NCBI GenBank assembly: GCA_946122785.1
Contig: CAMGYJ010000002.1
Coordinates: forward strand, 20,124,492-20,188,491
Direction of reading: 5' to 3'
Source of the DNA: Linum tenue
Lineage: Eukaryota; Streptophyta; Magnoliopsida; Malpighiales; Linaceae
Length of the DNA stretch: 64,000 nucleotides
Shown: positions 10,663 through 22,725 of the stretch, in pieces
Layout of the letters: each line of letters starts with the position of its first letter
Position numbering within the stretch: the stretch's first letter is position 1
The notes under the pieces: model-generated
What the model was told of the DNA's origin: nothing
The model's database searches: none
The model's input: only the letters and a program-made list of their open reading frames with translations
Program-made: the position numbers and the translations under genes

Positions 10663-11226
10663 GTTGTGCCTGTAATCTAAGCTTTACTCTGTACTCAAAA
10701 TCGCGGCAAAGAAGGATATGGAACCATTGCTCTACCGATGAAGGTTAATTATATATACAAGGTTAGGATAAATTGTGGCGCCATATTTTTCCCGCGGAAA
10801 AATAGTTAGGGTTTAGTCTAAGGTACATGAACTTGGGATAAACATGGGTAGTTATTAAACCTAAAAGTAAAAAGATACTTTCTTCGATTGAATAGAGAAT
10901 TGAGTGGTATTAGTAAATATTCGCTCATATTAATATTTGATCCTTCCCCATACACGTAGTAGACACCTAGAGTCAGCTGGCGTTTGGCTTTACTACGAAA
11001 GGTTTTTCATTTTAAATATTTTCGTTATTTGTGAAAATGGTAAAGAAATCACTAAGATAAAGAACAGAAAGTGCAACTCGTTCCTACCAAAAATAAAAGA
11101 TATCACAAATCGTGTTATTAATGGGGATAATTATTAAGTGGCCCGTTGAATCATTAATTCGGCCATCATTCCCAGTAGGGTTGTGTAATCTACGTCCTTG
11201 GCTCCCCAAACTTTCCAGCCGTGACA
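10663..11226. promoter_or_regulatory. Shared intergenic region between divergent C48 and transposase genes
   Basis: The 564 bp separate the start of the minus-strand C48 gene (10662) from the plus-strand transposase (11227). It is AT-rich and holds no ORF that looks real. A bidirectional promoter is the likely use. I could not assign TATA boxes or start sites with confidence. Confidence 0.5.
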
Positions 11227-13995
11227 ATGACGTCGGAGGCAGACTCACCATTGACGTCGGAGGGAGTCCTAGTATTGACGTCGGAGGGAGTCCAAGAAAA
11301 CGCTGGTGCCGGAACAAGTCACACCACCCAGGAAGATAATGTCGCCGATCTCTTATTGCTACAGCCTGAAGATATTAAAAAAATGAAGTTCGATGATACA
11401 GAAGAAGCCTATGATTTCTACATGGACTACGGGTTAGTCAAAGGCTTCGACATCAGAAAATCAGACATTGGTCGTGATAAGAACAAAGTTATGATATGGC
11501 GTGACTATGTATGCTCTGGCGAGGGAAAGAGGCGCATGAAGAGCACAGAACGAAAGAGAGAAGCAAGAGGGAAGACCAGATTTAACTGCAGAGCCAAGAT
11601 GCGTGTTAAACAACACAATGTCGATGGGAAGTGGTACGTGCACCAGTTTGATGATGTACACACACATGAAACGATCCCGAGAGAATATAGACACTACATG
11701 AAAGGGAAACGTCGTATGAGTGATGCAGTCAAAGCAGCGATAAATTTTAGAAGAGCTGCAGGTATGAAAACTTCTCAAATTGTGAATCTGGCCGTATCAG
11801 AAGCAGGAGGCTACGACAATTTGGGGTACACGAGGAAGGATGCATATAATTATGTGGACAAAGAGAGGAAAGAACAAATCAGTGAAGGTGATGCCGCAAC
11901 AGCCCTAGCCTACCTGCAAGCTAAATGCACCGCGGACGAGCATTTCGTTATTGAACTAAAGAAGGATGACGACGACCGGCTTATTAACATTTTCTGGGCC
12001 GATAGTATTTCTGTTGCTGATTATGCATGCTTTGGTGAATTACTGTCATTCGATGCTACTTACAAAAGGAACATTTACCAGATGCCTCTCGTGATTTTTT
12101 CAGGTACTTTTCCTTCACACATAGAATTATCCCGAGCATGCTAAAATAACCCTAGAAGTTTGCATAATCTAACTTTGTTTGAACTTTTTAAGGTGTCAAC
12201 CACCATTCGCAAACTTGCGTATTTGCATGTGCTTTCTTGGCTAACGAGAGAGAGGACAATTATATTTGGGTGTTGGGAGCTTTGAAGAGAAGGCTAGGCG
12301 GTGTAGATCCCAAGACTGTTATTACAGATGGGGATAGAGCAATGCGTAATGCTATTCAGAAAGTATTTCCCGATGCAACACATCGTCTATGTTCCTGGCA
12401 TATAGACAAGACTATAACCAGAAATGTGAAGAATCATCCAACTTTTTTGCCCCGATGGAAGCATTTTGTGTCAGCTGACTGGGAACCTTCAGAATTCGAA
12501 GAAAAGTGGAAAACAGTGGTTGAAGAATGCTCCCTTCAGCACAACAATTGGGTCTCCAATTTATTTGACCAAAGACATGAATGGGGGTATGCATATTTGC
12601 GTTCGAAGTTCTTCGCAGGCTTGAGTACAACATCAAGATGTGAAGGACTGAACTCTCAACTTGCCAACTATATCGAGAAGGATAAAAATCTCCTTGAGTT
12701 CTTTATTCACTTTGATCGTTGGACTAGGGATATGAGGGAGAATGAGCGTCATGCTGATTTTGAATCCATTCATCGAGAACGAACCATCACAAGCAATGTC
12801 TTAGTCTCACTTCAGAAGAGTGGAGCGGCGTTTTTCACAAAGAACGCATTCTTCTTATTCAGAGACGAGGTTGAAAAGTCGGCATGTTGCATAAGGTTGG
12901 AGACAGAGCGATCGGAAATTGAGCATGTGTACAAGGTCAAGGTGTCTGGCATGGCTAAGGTATTTCAAGTCACGTACGCAGTTGAACCCTTTGCAATGGA
13001 ATGTAGTTGTAATCACTACAATTATATGGGAATACCATGTCGTCATATGATTTTTGTACTGAAAGAAGAGAGCATACTGGAACTTCCTGAAGGCCTAGTA
13101 CGTCGAAGATGGTCAAAGAAGCCGAAGACACTAGAGAGCTTGGACGAACCGGGCAGACTAGATGAATCGCAACTTTTCGCATTGAGGTTTGCCATGACTA
13201 TCACTTTTAATTTATATTTTTTTAGTATTGGTTCGAAGCTAGGTGAACATTAATTTTACTCACTTTGTATAAAATCTTGTGTCAATCAGGTATGGTACTA
13301 TTCAACAACACAGCTTACAACTAATGTTAAAAGGGGCAAAATCTAGTGAGTGCTTCAAGATTGCTCGTGAGGGAATTCAATCATTATGTGAACAGTTGGA
13401 CATGGTGGACACTGGCAACGTGTACATACCCGGCATTAATAGGCCGAAGGCGAATGAAATTTTGTTGGATCCATTACAAGTCAAAGCTAAAGGTTCGGGG
13501 GCTAAAAAATCTAAACGGAAGAAAGGAGAACCACGACAGTGTAGCAATTGCCAGGAATTTGGCCACTATAGGACCCGATGCCCACATCCTGTTGGCTATG
13601 TGAAGCCAACCTCAAACGGTGATGCCCCGAATGATGGTGTTTCGGAAGAAGGTGGCGGTGGCGATGACAACGATGTTGATCCTCCAACCACTCAAGATCA
13701 GTCGGAAACAGTACAGAAGAGAAGGCAAAAGCATTGCCGTAAGTGCGGTTCTACCAATCATAATGCAAGAACATGTACTGGGTCAGGAAATGACGATGAT
13801 GAAAATGACGATGATGAAAATGACGATGACGACGATTATGAGCAACCTAGGGTAAGAATAAGATATAATTGTTCGTGTATACACAATGCAGTTACATCCA
13901 ATATTTGTGTACGTCTAAAATCGTCGTTATCGATTTTGCAGAAGAGGCCTGTTACAAGAAGTAGCAAACTAAGGATTGTTGAAAACTTGGAGTGA
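11227..13995 (+). CDS. FAR1-type Mutator-like transposase
   Basis: Four exons, 11227-12103, 12193-13186, 13290-13851 and 13942-13995, join in frame to 828 aa. The N-terminus has three TSEG-type repeats (a DNA repeat with TGACGTCGGAGG). Residues about 50-150 form the FAR1 DNA-binding domain (EEAYDFYMDYGLVKGFDIR, then a Cys/His pattern ending in HTHE). The MULE transposase core follows with Asp276 (LLSFDATYKRN), Asp338 (VITDGDRAMRN), a CSWHI block and Glu443 (SRCEGLNSQL), consistent with a DDE triad. A SWIM zinc finger (CSCNHYNYMGIPCRH) begins at 563. Two CCHC knuckles follow: CSNCQEFGHYRTRC at 708 and CRKCGSTNHNARTC at 773, then an Asp/Glu-rich stretch. This is the enzyme that would cut and move the element. 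I chose the ATG at 11227 because it is the first in frame. All key residues are present, so it may be functional. Confidence 0.88.
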
Positions 13996-15560
13996 AGATG
14001 GACGTCCTTATCCTATTCGGATTAGGACTAATGGACTATGTGAAGACTGCCAGTATCAGCTTGAAGCGGCGTCGTTTGATTTATAAGAAGACTGTTGCCA
14101 TCTGCGGTGTCGTTTTACTTGTGTGTCATTTTAACGGTGTGTCTCTTTGGTTTATAAGAAGACTACTGCCTGCTACGGTGTCGTTTTATTTACTGCCTGC
14201 AACATTTCAGTTGAATTATTTTTCTCACTCGTTTTTTTTATTGAATTATTAGATCGGATTTTTACTTGTTTATAAATTTACTTACTTTTGGCCACTAAAA
14301 TTATGACATGTAATTTGGGCATGTAATTTGGGCGCCGACAGAGGACTTCTGAAAATGGAGGCAGTAATCAAGAAATAAAATACAGTATGTTTATTTAGTG
14401 AAATATCCCTCACCAATATATTATTAAGATCTCAAACACTAATAAAAGTACAAATCTTGAAAAACAAAACAATTTACTTTCCCTCCTCCCACTTTTATAC
14501 TATACATATGGCAACTTTTCCCTCTTGTATATATTTTGGGAGCATGATCAACAAGTACGCGTCAATGTCGCACAAAAGAACCATCATATGACGTAGGGTT
14601 CCACAACACCTATTATGGAATCGCAACAACATATGATGATTCTTCAGGCGATATTGAAACGGCGACTTATTGTCATTGCTCCCCTCCCTGCCTCTAACAA
14701 AGACCCTGCATGGAGAGAAAAGGAGAAACAATACAACGAAGGATTTAGTTTAACAGTCATAACAATTACATAACTAAAGGAACTGAGATCTAAAATAATA
14801 CGCAGTCTCATCTTTACCACTGCACCCGAAAATAAAGCATGGACAGGAGGACGAAGAGGCGGATGGGGATGATTTTCGGGGTTGATAAGATGGGAGAAAG
14901 GGGTCTTTTCAGGGATTTGAGAGGAGGAACGGACAACAGCAGGAGATGAGTGCCTCTTGGGTTTCGGAGCATGGTCTCTCCCTCTCTGATTAAAGAATTT
15001 ATAAATGAGCTCATAAATTTACTTTGCCTTTCCAGCCCTTCCCATTTACTGAAAATCACACTCCCTACCGCTGCCTCGGCCTTGGTAACGTCAGCACTGG
15101 TTAGGGGCAAATGCGACTTTCCGAAAACGGCCATATCTGATTGGGTGACACGCCGCGGTTAGGATTGAAGCTCTTTCACCATCGGATTAAACGAAAATTT
15201 AGGAATTGACGGCGGGAGATGGGGATGTGCTTTTAGACTGGCTTTGTAGATTAAATAACCTTTTCGTTTACCAAAATTAATCTACAGATTTGGTACATGT
15301 AATTGTAACCCTAAACCCTAAACCCTAAACCCTAAACCCTAAACCCTAAACCCTAAACCCTAAACCCGAACCAATCAATACCATATACTCTACAACAATA
15401 ACACCTTAGAGCATCTCCATCCCATTGCTAAACCAACCTTTAGCAATTGGCAATGCCAAACCCTAATACACGAACCAATCAATAACATATACACTAAACC
15501 ATCAACACCTTACATAATTCGAATAAAACAACGACAAAAAACAAGTTGAGAGATGCACTC
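13978..15560. repeat. Internal tandem duplication, copy A
   Basis: Starts at the 3' end of the transposase gene. The same order of blocks recurs at about 16017-17830: GTCGTTT plus TATAAGAAGACTGTTG, GCAACATTTCAGTTGAAT, AGATCTCAAACACT, the GGAGCATGATCAACAAGTACG region, and a telomere-like array followed by ACGAACCAATCAATA. The minus-strand frame at 14495-14731 recurs at 16903-17142 with similar residues, but I do not recognise it and find no splice support, so I do not call it a gene. Confidence 0.75.
15309..15364. repeat. Interstitial telomere-like array (CCCTAAA)8
   Basis: Eight perfect CCCTAAA units of the plant telomere type, in copy A of the internal duplication. Confidence 0.95.
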
Positions 15561-16574
15561 AAATTAATATAATACACTCACCAATTAATATTGAATTGCA
15601 ACGAAAATTAAGTAGGACCCATGGTCACAATTGATATATAGTACTTGGGTCGTTTGGAGGTTGAGATTTGAAGTGAGGTATTTAGCAAATACATGTAATG
15701 ATAAGATGAAGTCGTTTTTTTGGTTCACTTTGAGTTAGAATACATGCATTACCTTTTTGTTGGGCCCACCAACAATCACTCAAAATGAATGATTATAAAT
15801 CTCTACTAAAAGGTGAGATTGTTAATGAAGGATTGTCTACCCTACTTTTTGTTTCATCGTTGCCCTTCCAAACAAAGTATTTTCCTAATACATGCATTGA
15901 ATCAATACATCAAATGATAATACACTAATTGGCCTAATACATCAATTTGAAGAATCACAACTTCCAAACGATTAAAGTTGCTAAAGTGGCATTTGGGACC
16001 ATATATTTGCTCGGTGTTGGAAACTTGAACTGAAACTGGAAGTCCTCCTATGCCGAGTCGTTTGGTATATAAGAAGACTGTTGGCTCTTGCGGTGTCGTT
16101 TTATTTATGCACTCATTAATGGTCACTTGATGGCAATTTGTAAGCACTTGATGGTAATTGAGAATACTACACCTCCCCCTAGTAATTTGACATTACCACG
16201 TTTTCTTACTTCTTTTTCCAAATTCCATACCATCAATTCTCACAAACTAAACCTTATCCAAACGTGAGTTTTTTTTTTCAATTTCCACAAGTCAATTCCT
16301 TGGTTTTGTAAAACATTGAAATTCAGACAAATTTCAACGTTTTAAAATTTCCACATCCAAACGACCCTAAATAAATCATGTGCAACATTTCAGTTGAATA
16401 CTCTTGAGAACTAGTTTTTTTTATTCAATTATTACATCGTATTTTTTGCACTAATTTTGAGCACTCATTAAATGTGTAGAGCATGTGGCTACAGAGGAGC
16501 AGAGTTCGAAATCCGGCAAAAAATCCGGTTGGCCCAATCGTAAAGACTTCTAAAAATGGAGTCAGTAGTCAACA

Positions 16575-16775
16575 AATAAAGTACAGTATTTTTATTGGGA
16601 CTGTAGGATTCCCTCCAGATTATAGAAGATCTCAAACGCTAAAGTACAAGGTACAGTATTTTTATTGGGAGTGTAGGATCCCCTGCAGATTTAGAAGATC
16701 TCAAACGCTAATAGTACAAAGTACAGTATTTTTATTGGGAGTGGAGGATCCCTCGCATATTTAGAAGATCTCAAA
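16575..16775 (+). repeat. Three ~62-bp tandem units
   Basis: The block TACAGTATTTTTATTGGGA, then GTGTAGGATCCC-like sequence and AGAAGATCTCAAACGCT, is repeated three times (starting near 16582, 16650 and 16721). A single related unit occurs in copy A near 14383, so the triplication is specific to copy B. Confidence 0.85.
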
Positions 16776-17683
16776 CACTTTTGGAAGCCGCCATGGAAGC
16801 GAAGAGAGAAGCAGAAGAAAAAATCACAAAACAGTATACAAACATAAACAAATGTTACATAGAGTCGAACAAAAACAAAAAGCTGTACTTTCCCTAACTA
16901 TTTTATCCTATTATACATATGGCAACTTTCCTATCTTGTATACATTTTGGGAGCATGATCAACAAGTACGCGTCAATATGGCACAGAAGAATCACCACAT
17001 GAAGTAGGGTTCCACAACACCTATTATGGAATCGCAACAACATGTGATGATTCTTCTGGCTATATTCAGACGGCGACTTATTGTCATTGCTCCCCTCCCT
17101 GCCTCTAACAAAGACCCTGCATGGAGAGAAAAGGAGAAACAATACAACGAAGGGTTTAGTTTAACAGTCACGATCTAACAATGACATAATGAAAGGAAAT
17201 GAGATCTAAAATAATACGCAGTCTCATCATTACCACTGCACCCGAAAATAAAGCATGGGATAGGAGGACGAGAGGCGGATGGAGTTGATTTTCGGGGTTT
17301 CATATTGAGAAGATGGAAGAAAGGGTTCTTTTCAGGGATTGAGAGGAGGAGGAACGAATTTAAAGATTGACTCGTAATTACTTTTACTTTTCCCTCCCTT
17401 CACATTTACTGAAAATTACAGTCCCTACCACTGCCTCGGCCTTGGTAACGCCAGCATTGGTTATGGGCAAAAGCGACTTTCCGAATTCGGCAATATCTGA
17501 TTGGGTGACACGCACGCGACGAGGATCGAAGGTATTTCACCATCGGATCAAGGGAAAAGTTTAGGAATTGACGGTGGGAAATGGGGATGTACTTTTTTAA
17601 ATAGTCTGAATTTGTAGATTAACTAACTTTTTCGTTTACCAACATTACTCTATTGATCTGGTTTATGTTATTCTAACTTGAAA

Positions 17684-17725
17684 CCCTAAACCCTAAACCC
17701 TAAACCCTAAACCCTAAACCCTAAA
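17684..17725. repeat. Interstitial telomere-like array (CCCTAAA)6
   Basis: Six perfect CCCTAAA units in copy B, at the position equivalent to the 15309 array. Confidence 0.95.
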
Positions 17726-19413
17726 CCAAACCCTAATACACGAACCAATCAATATCATATACTCTACAACAATAAGAACACCTTATAGGCTTATACCGTA
17801 ACCAATCAATAACATATATACTTTAAACCATCAACACCTTGCTCCTCCCTTATACGTCCATCACCTTCAAGACCTTATACTGTATACCAACAACACCTTC
17901 TTCTATCTCCATCCCCAACTTTCAATTTATAATAAGTGTTTCCTTTGAAATATAAAATGGAACCCACCTTGGCAATTACTAGCATAATGTAGGGATGTAG
18001 ATGAATAGAAATTGTTAAGTGATGAATTGCTAAAATTGATGATGTGGCGGTAGGGACCTCGTTTAGAAATTGTTGTTCAATTTTAGGGATGAAGATGATC
18101 AATACACTAACCCAATACCATATACTCTAAACCATCAAAACCTTATACAATATCTTATTTTAGGGATGGAGATGATCAATACACTAACCCAATACCATGT
18201 ACTCTAAACCATCAACACCTTATACAATATCGTATACCTAGACGCTGATAAATTAAAATTATAACTTGCTTTTCAAAACATAAATTAAAAATTGATACCT
18301 CACTAAGTATCGAACCACAAACCTCTACTTTATTGACTAAGCAAATAAGAGACAATTAACCAATTAAGCTACATCACATTGATGACCATCTTGCATAATT
18401 TCGCTTTCTTATTGAGTGAAGGGTTAAAATGATCGATAAATATATCACAGGGGATTGTTTCAACTTCGGCGGGGACTGAGAGAGTGGAAAAGGGGTAATT
18501 ATTCTACCAAAACAGAAAAGAAAAGGGGGAATTAATGAAGAGTTAAATTGGACGGATTGTCTTTACCACGCCACTACAAAATCATTCGGAGCAAAAACAC
18601 GCAGGTTCAAATCAAACAATAAATTATCAGCATTTATAAGCAGATATACAGCATTTATAAGCAGATATAACGAATTATGTCTTAGTAATAAGGCATGATC
18701 AGCATTTATAAGCAAATATAAAGAAAATATATAATCGAGAAAAAATAAGACAACACCTACCCTCACCCTTTAACCAATCGATACCATATGCTCTAAACCA
18801 TCAACACCTTATAACCTACCCATATACCATATACTCTATACCATCAACAACCTAATACCCTAAGCAGTCAGTACCCATTTCCTCTAACATCAACACCTTA
18901 TACAACAATCGTATACCTATACGCTGATAAAATTTTACATTTTGAAAATACTTGTCCAACTAAAGTACATAGGTACTTCAAAAGTGAAACTCTAACTTTC
19001 GTTTCAAAACATAAATTCAAAAAATATCCTCACTCAGTATCCAACCACAAGCCTCTAATTAGTCTACAAGAGGTTTGTTATGTACGAGTGCATTGCATAA
19101 AGAGGGGAAATCGGTGAGAGAGTGGAATGGGATCTCAATTAATGAAGAGTTAAATTGGGCGGATTGTAGTTTACCTCGTACCGCTAAATGTGTAAAGAGA
19201 CACGCTAGCATTTACCAAATTCCAAAAAAGATGGAACACAGAATTATGTTTAAATTGCGTGAACTCAATGAATGATCAGGATTTTAGAAGCAGAAGCAGA
19301 TGAAAATAAGTAAAAAAAAGAATCGCCACTGAGAGTCTGAGATAGACAATTATCAAAGGCCCAACCTAATGACAATCCGGAACTCAGTATCTATTATCAA
19401 CAAACTAGGTGTC
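17726..19413. other. Gene-free right interior of the large MULE
   Basis: AT-rich DNA without a supported gene. The phrase ACCATATACTCTAAACCATCAACACC and close variants recur many times (near 15386, 15483, 17752, 17810, 18115, 18190, 18780 and 18825), giving a dispersed short-repeat texture like the subterminal repeats of large plant transposons. Short AGCATTTATAAGCAGATATA units repeat at about 18630-18720. Confidence 0.6.
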
Positions 19414-20337
19414 ATGGGTCCATGTACAAGCCCACGTTTGAATGTTATTTAAAAGCCTGCAAAAATCAATGATCAGACCCAGTCCAACTAGAATTAGTCC
19501 TAAACGCAGCGTTAATACATAAACACAAATTAAGGAGACCTCTCCATCTGATTCGAATCAAATTAGGTCTTCTTCATCTCCTTCCTCAATCATCTGGGCG
19601 AGACGAACACTGCATATCAGGAAACCTTAATTTCACCGAGTGATAGAAGTTTCGAGAAAATGACAATAACGATAAGACAAGATGACAAAGCACTAGCGAC
19701 ATGAACCCTAGGGTTAGCAAATCTCTTTCAAGGGTTCTTTTGCAAACGAAAAGTTTGATGAACACAATAATAGACATGGTCGCCGTAATCGTGTTAGAAA
19801 GAGAAAGGCGAGTAAATTCCGCACGGAAATAAAATGGCGATGAACAAAACGTCGATTTGTGGATAAAAGGATTTGGGGTTCTAAACGATGATTATGTGAG
19901 GATTTCATATTGGATGGGGATCTTCTCTTCGAATGTGGATACATAGATTTGGCGTATGAAACATGATGATGTTGGGGATTTGAGATTGGATAGGGAGCTA
20001 AATCGAATGTGGATCAAATAATAAAAGGATTTGGGTTTTGAAACGATGATTTTGTTGGAGATTTCAGATTTGATAGGCAGCTTATGATCGAACTTCGAAC
20101 TTAGAGTTAGAGGGGACCCTCCAAGGCGAATGAGGGATCGTAGAAGGGAGACTGGAAATTGGTTAGGGCGGCGGGTCGTATCCATAGGGTTTAACCTCTT
20201 AATCGCTATCATTAAACCGGGTACAGTTAGGTTGAAGTCCGTAGAAGTCACCATAAACGCTTCGTGATGCATTTGGTAATTTTCCTTGCCCCCGGTCACC
20301 CGTACCCCGGATTTTGCCCTGGGCACCGTAGAACTGC

Positions 20338-20339
<2 letters not shown>
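19414..20339 (-). repeat. Right terminal inverted repeat of the large MULE
   Basis: Inverted partner of 5413-6197. It contains an extra internal copy of ATGGTGACTTCTACGG (minus strand, about 20243-20258), the same string that opens the left arm. Confidence 0.85.

Positions 20340-20340
<1 letters not shown>

Positions 20341-20390
<50 letters not shown>
20341..20390. repeat. (TA)n microsatellite at the right edge of the large MULE
   Basis: About 25 TA units directly abut the end of the inverted repeat. Confidence 0.93.
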
Positions 20391-20392
<2 letters not shown>

Positions 20393-20395
<3 letters not shown>

Positions 20396-20450
20396 GTGAA
20401 GTTGGTTTATTGTTGCCTAAATAATTGCTTTTGATACTCCAAATTTAATT
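20393..20450 (+). repeat. Right copy of the 58-bp flank repeat
   Basis: The segment from AACGTGAAGTTGG to GATACTCCAAATTTAA matches 5321-5378 in direct orientation. Confidence 0.7.
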
Positions 20451-21046
20451 TAATTACAACTTAGTCACTATAATGTATATTTTACATTTTGATACCCCAA
20501 ATTTAATTTTAATGTAAAATCATTGAACAATTATGTTTTGATATCTTAAATTTATGAGTTTTCGTACCTACAATTTTTTAAATTTACATATTGGTCAAAT
20601 GTTTGATTTTTACTTCAAAAAAATATGTATGTTATCCATTTGAAATAATAATTACCATTTTTTAAAAGAACATTATATTCGGTGACGTGGCAACATATTC
20701 AGTAAAATAGAATACGAGTACATAAAGATATTGATCTGTATGAATTTTTTTTATGACATTTTAATAGAACAATGTTTATCACCAGTAATAAAACTAATAA
20801 TTTAAAAGTTAATATAAGTATAAAAACGACCAAATATTTTCATCATTTACTTCCTCTTCATTTCATTTTTCATCGCCTTCCATAACCCTTTCTTTATTTC
20901 TTTCTTTGCCTTCTTCGTTTAACAATAATAAGTATACTATTTTTATATATTCTAATCACAAGTATGAACGGGTCCATACATGACTTACCAACAGTCTAGA
21001 GAATTTATAATTGAATTATGAACCACTAACTTTTTCACCTCAATGT
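20451..21046. other. AT-rich spacer, no gene seen
   Basis: Non-coding, with frequent short A/T tracts. It ends in an 11-base C tract (21047-21057) at the 3' border of the next LINE. Confidence 0.6.
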
Positions 21047-21057
21047 CCCCCCCCCCC

Positions 21058-22725
21058 GGGTTGAATCAGTTTCCTCTTCTCATTAAAAAAGGCAAACAGA
21101 TACAACGAATTTGGGCCAAGCCCAAGCAAGAACGAGAGGACATCTCCCTCTCATTCCCAAAAAACAGGAACCTCTAGTCCTCTACTACATCAGCCACCTG
21201 CAACTCAAACCAAACCCAATGCCTGTAAATCACTTCTAGTAGACACTTTACAAGTACTGAGGTATCTTAAGTCTTGTAGGATAGCATTTCACACCACCAT
21301 TGCACTACAAGGAGCTTCACCATGGACTCGCTTACACCTTTCCTTCCATATGCCTGAAACACATAAGCACCAGAGCCATCCCACCATTCTCCCAGCTGCT
21401 GTCTTTTGTGAGCTAAGCCGACAAGCAGCAGAAACTGTGTCCAGCCACGTCCCTTGACACCACTGCGTGTAGTGGAGGATTCCCAGCAGCTCCTGTGAAT
21501 AAGCACACTAGAAAAATAAATGGGTTCTTGATTCAGGGCTATTGTTGAACAGAACACAAGTATCATCAACCAATTTACCCCATTTGAGCAGTTTATCACG
21601 TGTTACGATACTGCCCTGCAAAACCAACCAAGTAATAAAGCTAGGTCCAGGGATATACCCCTTCCCCCAAACCAGTTTGTCCCACAATACCTCAGGCCAC
21701 TTCTTACTAAGAGATTCCCAAACCACTCTTATAGTGAAATACTGCATCGAAGTACCATCCCAACAAAGAGATGCCCCCTGCCCTGAAAAATGAGTTTGGA
21801 CAGTAGAACGAACTTTGAGTATTCCTCTCCAAGCCCACGAAATACTAGAAGAGGACCTTATTGTCCAAATACTACCAGTTTTCACCTTATACTGCATAAT
21901 CCGAGCAACCCAAATTGTTCCACTTTGCATTAGGAGTAGCCAAATCTGCCTTATTGTACAAGCCTGATTCCAGGTAAACGGTTCCTTCAAACCCAAACCT
22001 CCTTCTTTCCGAGGTCTTGCTATTCTGTCCCAACCAACTTTTGCTCTGCCCTCCTCACCTCCATGCCACAGAAAATCTGTACATATTTTATGCACTCTCT
22101 TAAGAACATTTTTGGGTAACAGAAAGACTTGCATCAAAAACTTAGAACCCCCATCACCACTGTGGATAACAACCGTAACCTTCCTGCATAGCTGAGTTTG
22201 CCAATCTATCACATTCTGCTAACGAAAGTTTGCCAAAAATAAGTGGAAGCCCCAAATATCTAATTGGGCTTACCTTTCTGGAAACCAGACAGCTCCAGTG
22301 CATTGTTTTTAAAAACCACAGAGCTACCCCCCAAAATACACTTCACACTTCCTAGGGTTACATTGCAATCCAGATAATTCATAAAACTCCTTAAGGACAC
22401 TCTGGACATCAACAATAGCCCTAGCAGACCCCTCAGAAAAAATCAACAGGTCATCAGCAAAGTTAACGTGGGTTAAACCCACTCTTTTGCACTGTGGATG
22501 ATATGGAATGAGTCCTGAAATAGCTGCAGCATTTATGAGCATAGATAACCCTTCCATTGCAATAGTAAAGAGGTAAGGGGACAGAGGATCCCCCTGTCTA
22601 ACCCCCCTCTTAGCACCAAAATATCCACACAGTCCACCATTCACACATATGCTAAACGAGTTGTTTTTACACACAATGAAATCCATTTGCAGAAGGGAGC
22701 AGGGAACCCCATTTTCAGCTCAATG
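21058..22725 (-). pseudogene. Decayed, 5'-truncated LINE
   Basis: Minus-strand fragments of a plant LINE reverse transcriptase. 22324-22686 carries GVRQGDPLSPYLFTIAMEGL and the catalytic FADDLLIFSEGSA. 21508-22212 carries the connection region (KICTDFLWHGGEEG, KVGWDRIARPRKEGGLGLK) and zf-RVT-like sequence (FITWLVLQGSIVTRDKLLKW). 21267-21599 continues in another frame. Frame breaks near 22300 and 21550 and the lack of an endonuclease or RNase H show it is dead. It is more divergent than the LINE at 1496-4153 and has no recognisable target duplication. Confidence 0.85.

Larger units (their letters stand above)
16017..17830. repeat. Internal tandem duplication, copy B
   Basis: Counterpart of 13978-15560, about 2.0-2.4 kb downstream. 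It carries an extra ~260 bp at about 16112-16375 that copy A lacks, so the two copies have diverged by insertion as well as substitution. Confidence 0.72.
5413..20339. mobile_element. ~14.9-kb Mutator-like element (MULE) with long inverted ends and three genes
   Basis: The ends are long inverted repeats: left about 5413-6197, right about 19414-20339 read on minus. They share the terminal block TTCTACGGTGCCCAGGGC, the block AACACGATTACGGCGACC (5828 and 19790), and inner blocks up to GTGGGCTTGTACATG. Between them lie a plant-transposon-domain gene, a C48 protease homologue on minus, and a FAR1-type MULE transposase on plus. Both ends abut (TA)n tracts, so the 9-bp target duplication expected of a MULE cannot be told from the microsatellite. 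Gene content and long arms make the MULE assignment strong. The exact outer base is uncertain by a few positions. Confidence 0.87.

Noticed and set aside
14495..17142. Paired minus-strand frames (VFVRGREGSNDNKS and its copy) as a duplicated gene
   Set aside because: They fall in a non-coding tandem duplication, have no splice-consistent partners and no recognised family; similarity is explained by the DNA duplication.
15309..17725. CCCTAAA arrays as a true chromosome end or telomere fusion
   Set aside because: Only 8 and 6 units, both inside the arms of a MULE and embedded in a local duplication; sequence continues normally on both sides.
5379..20390. (TA)n tracts as proof of a TA target duplication (Tc1/Mariner type)
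   Set aside because: The enclosed genes and long arms are of Mutator type; microsatellites hide the real duplication.
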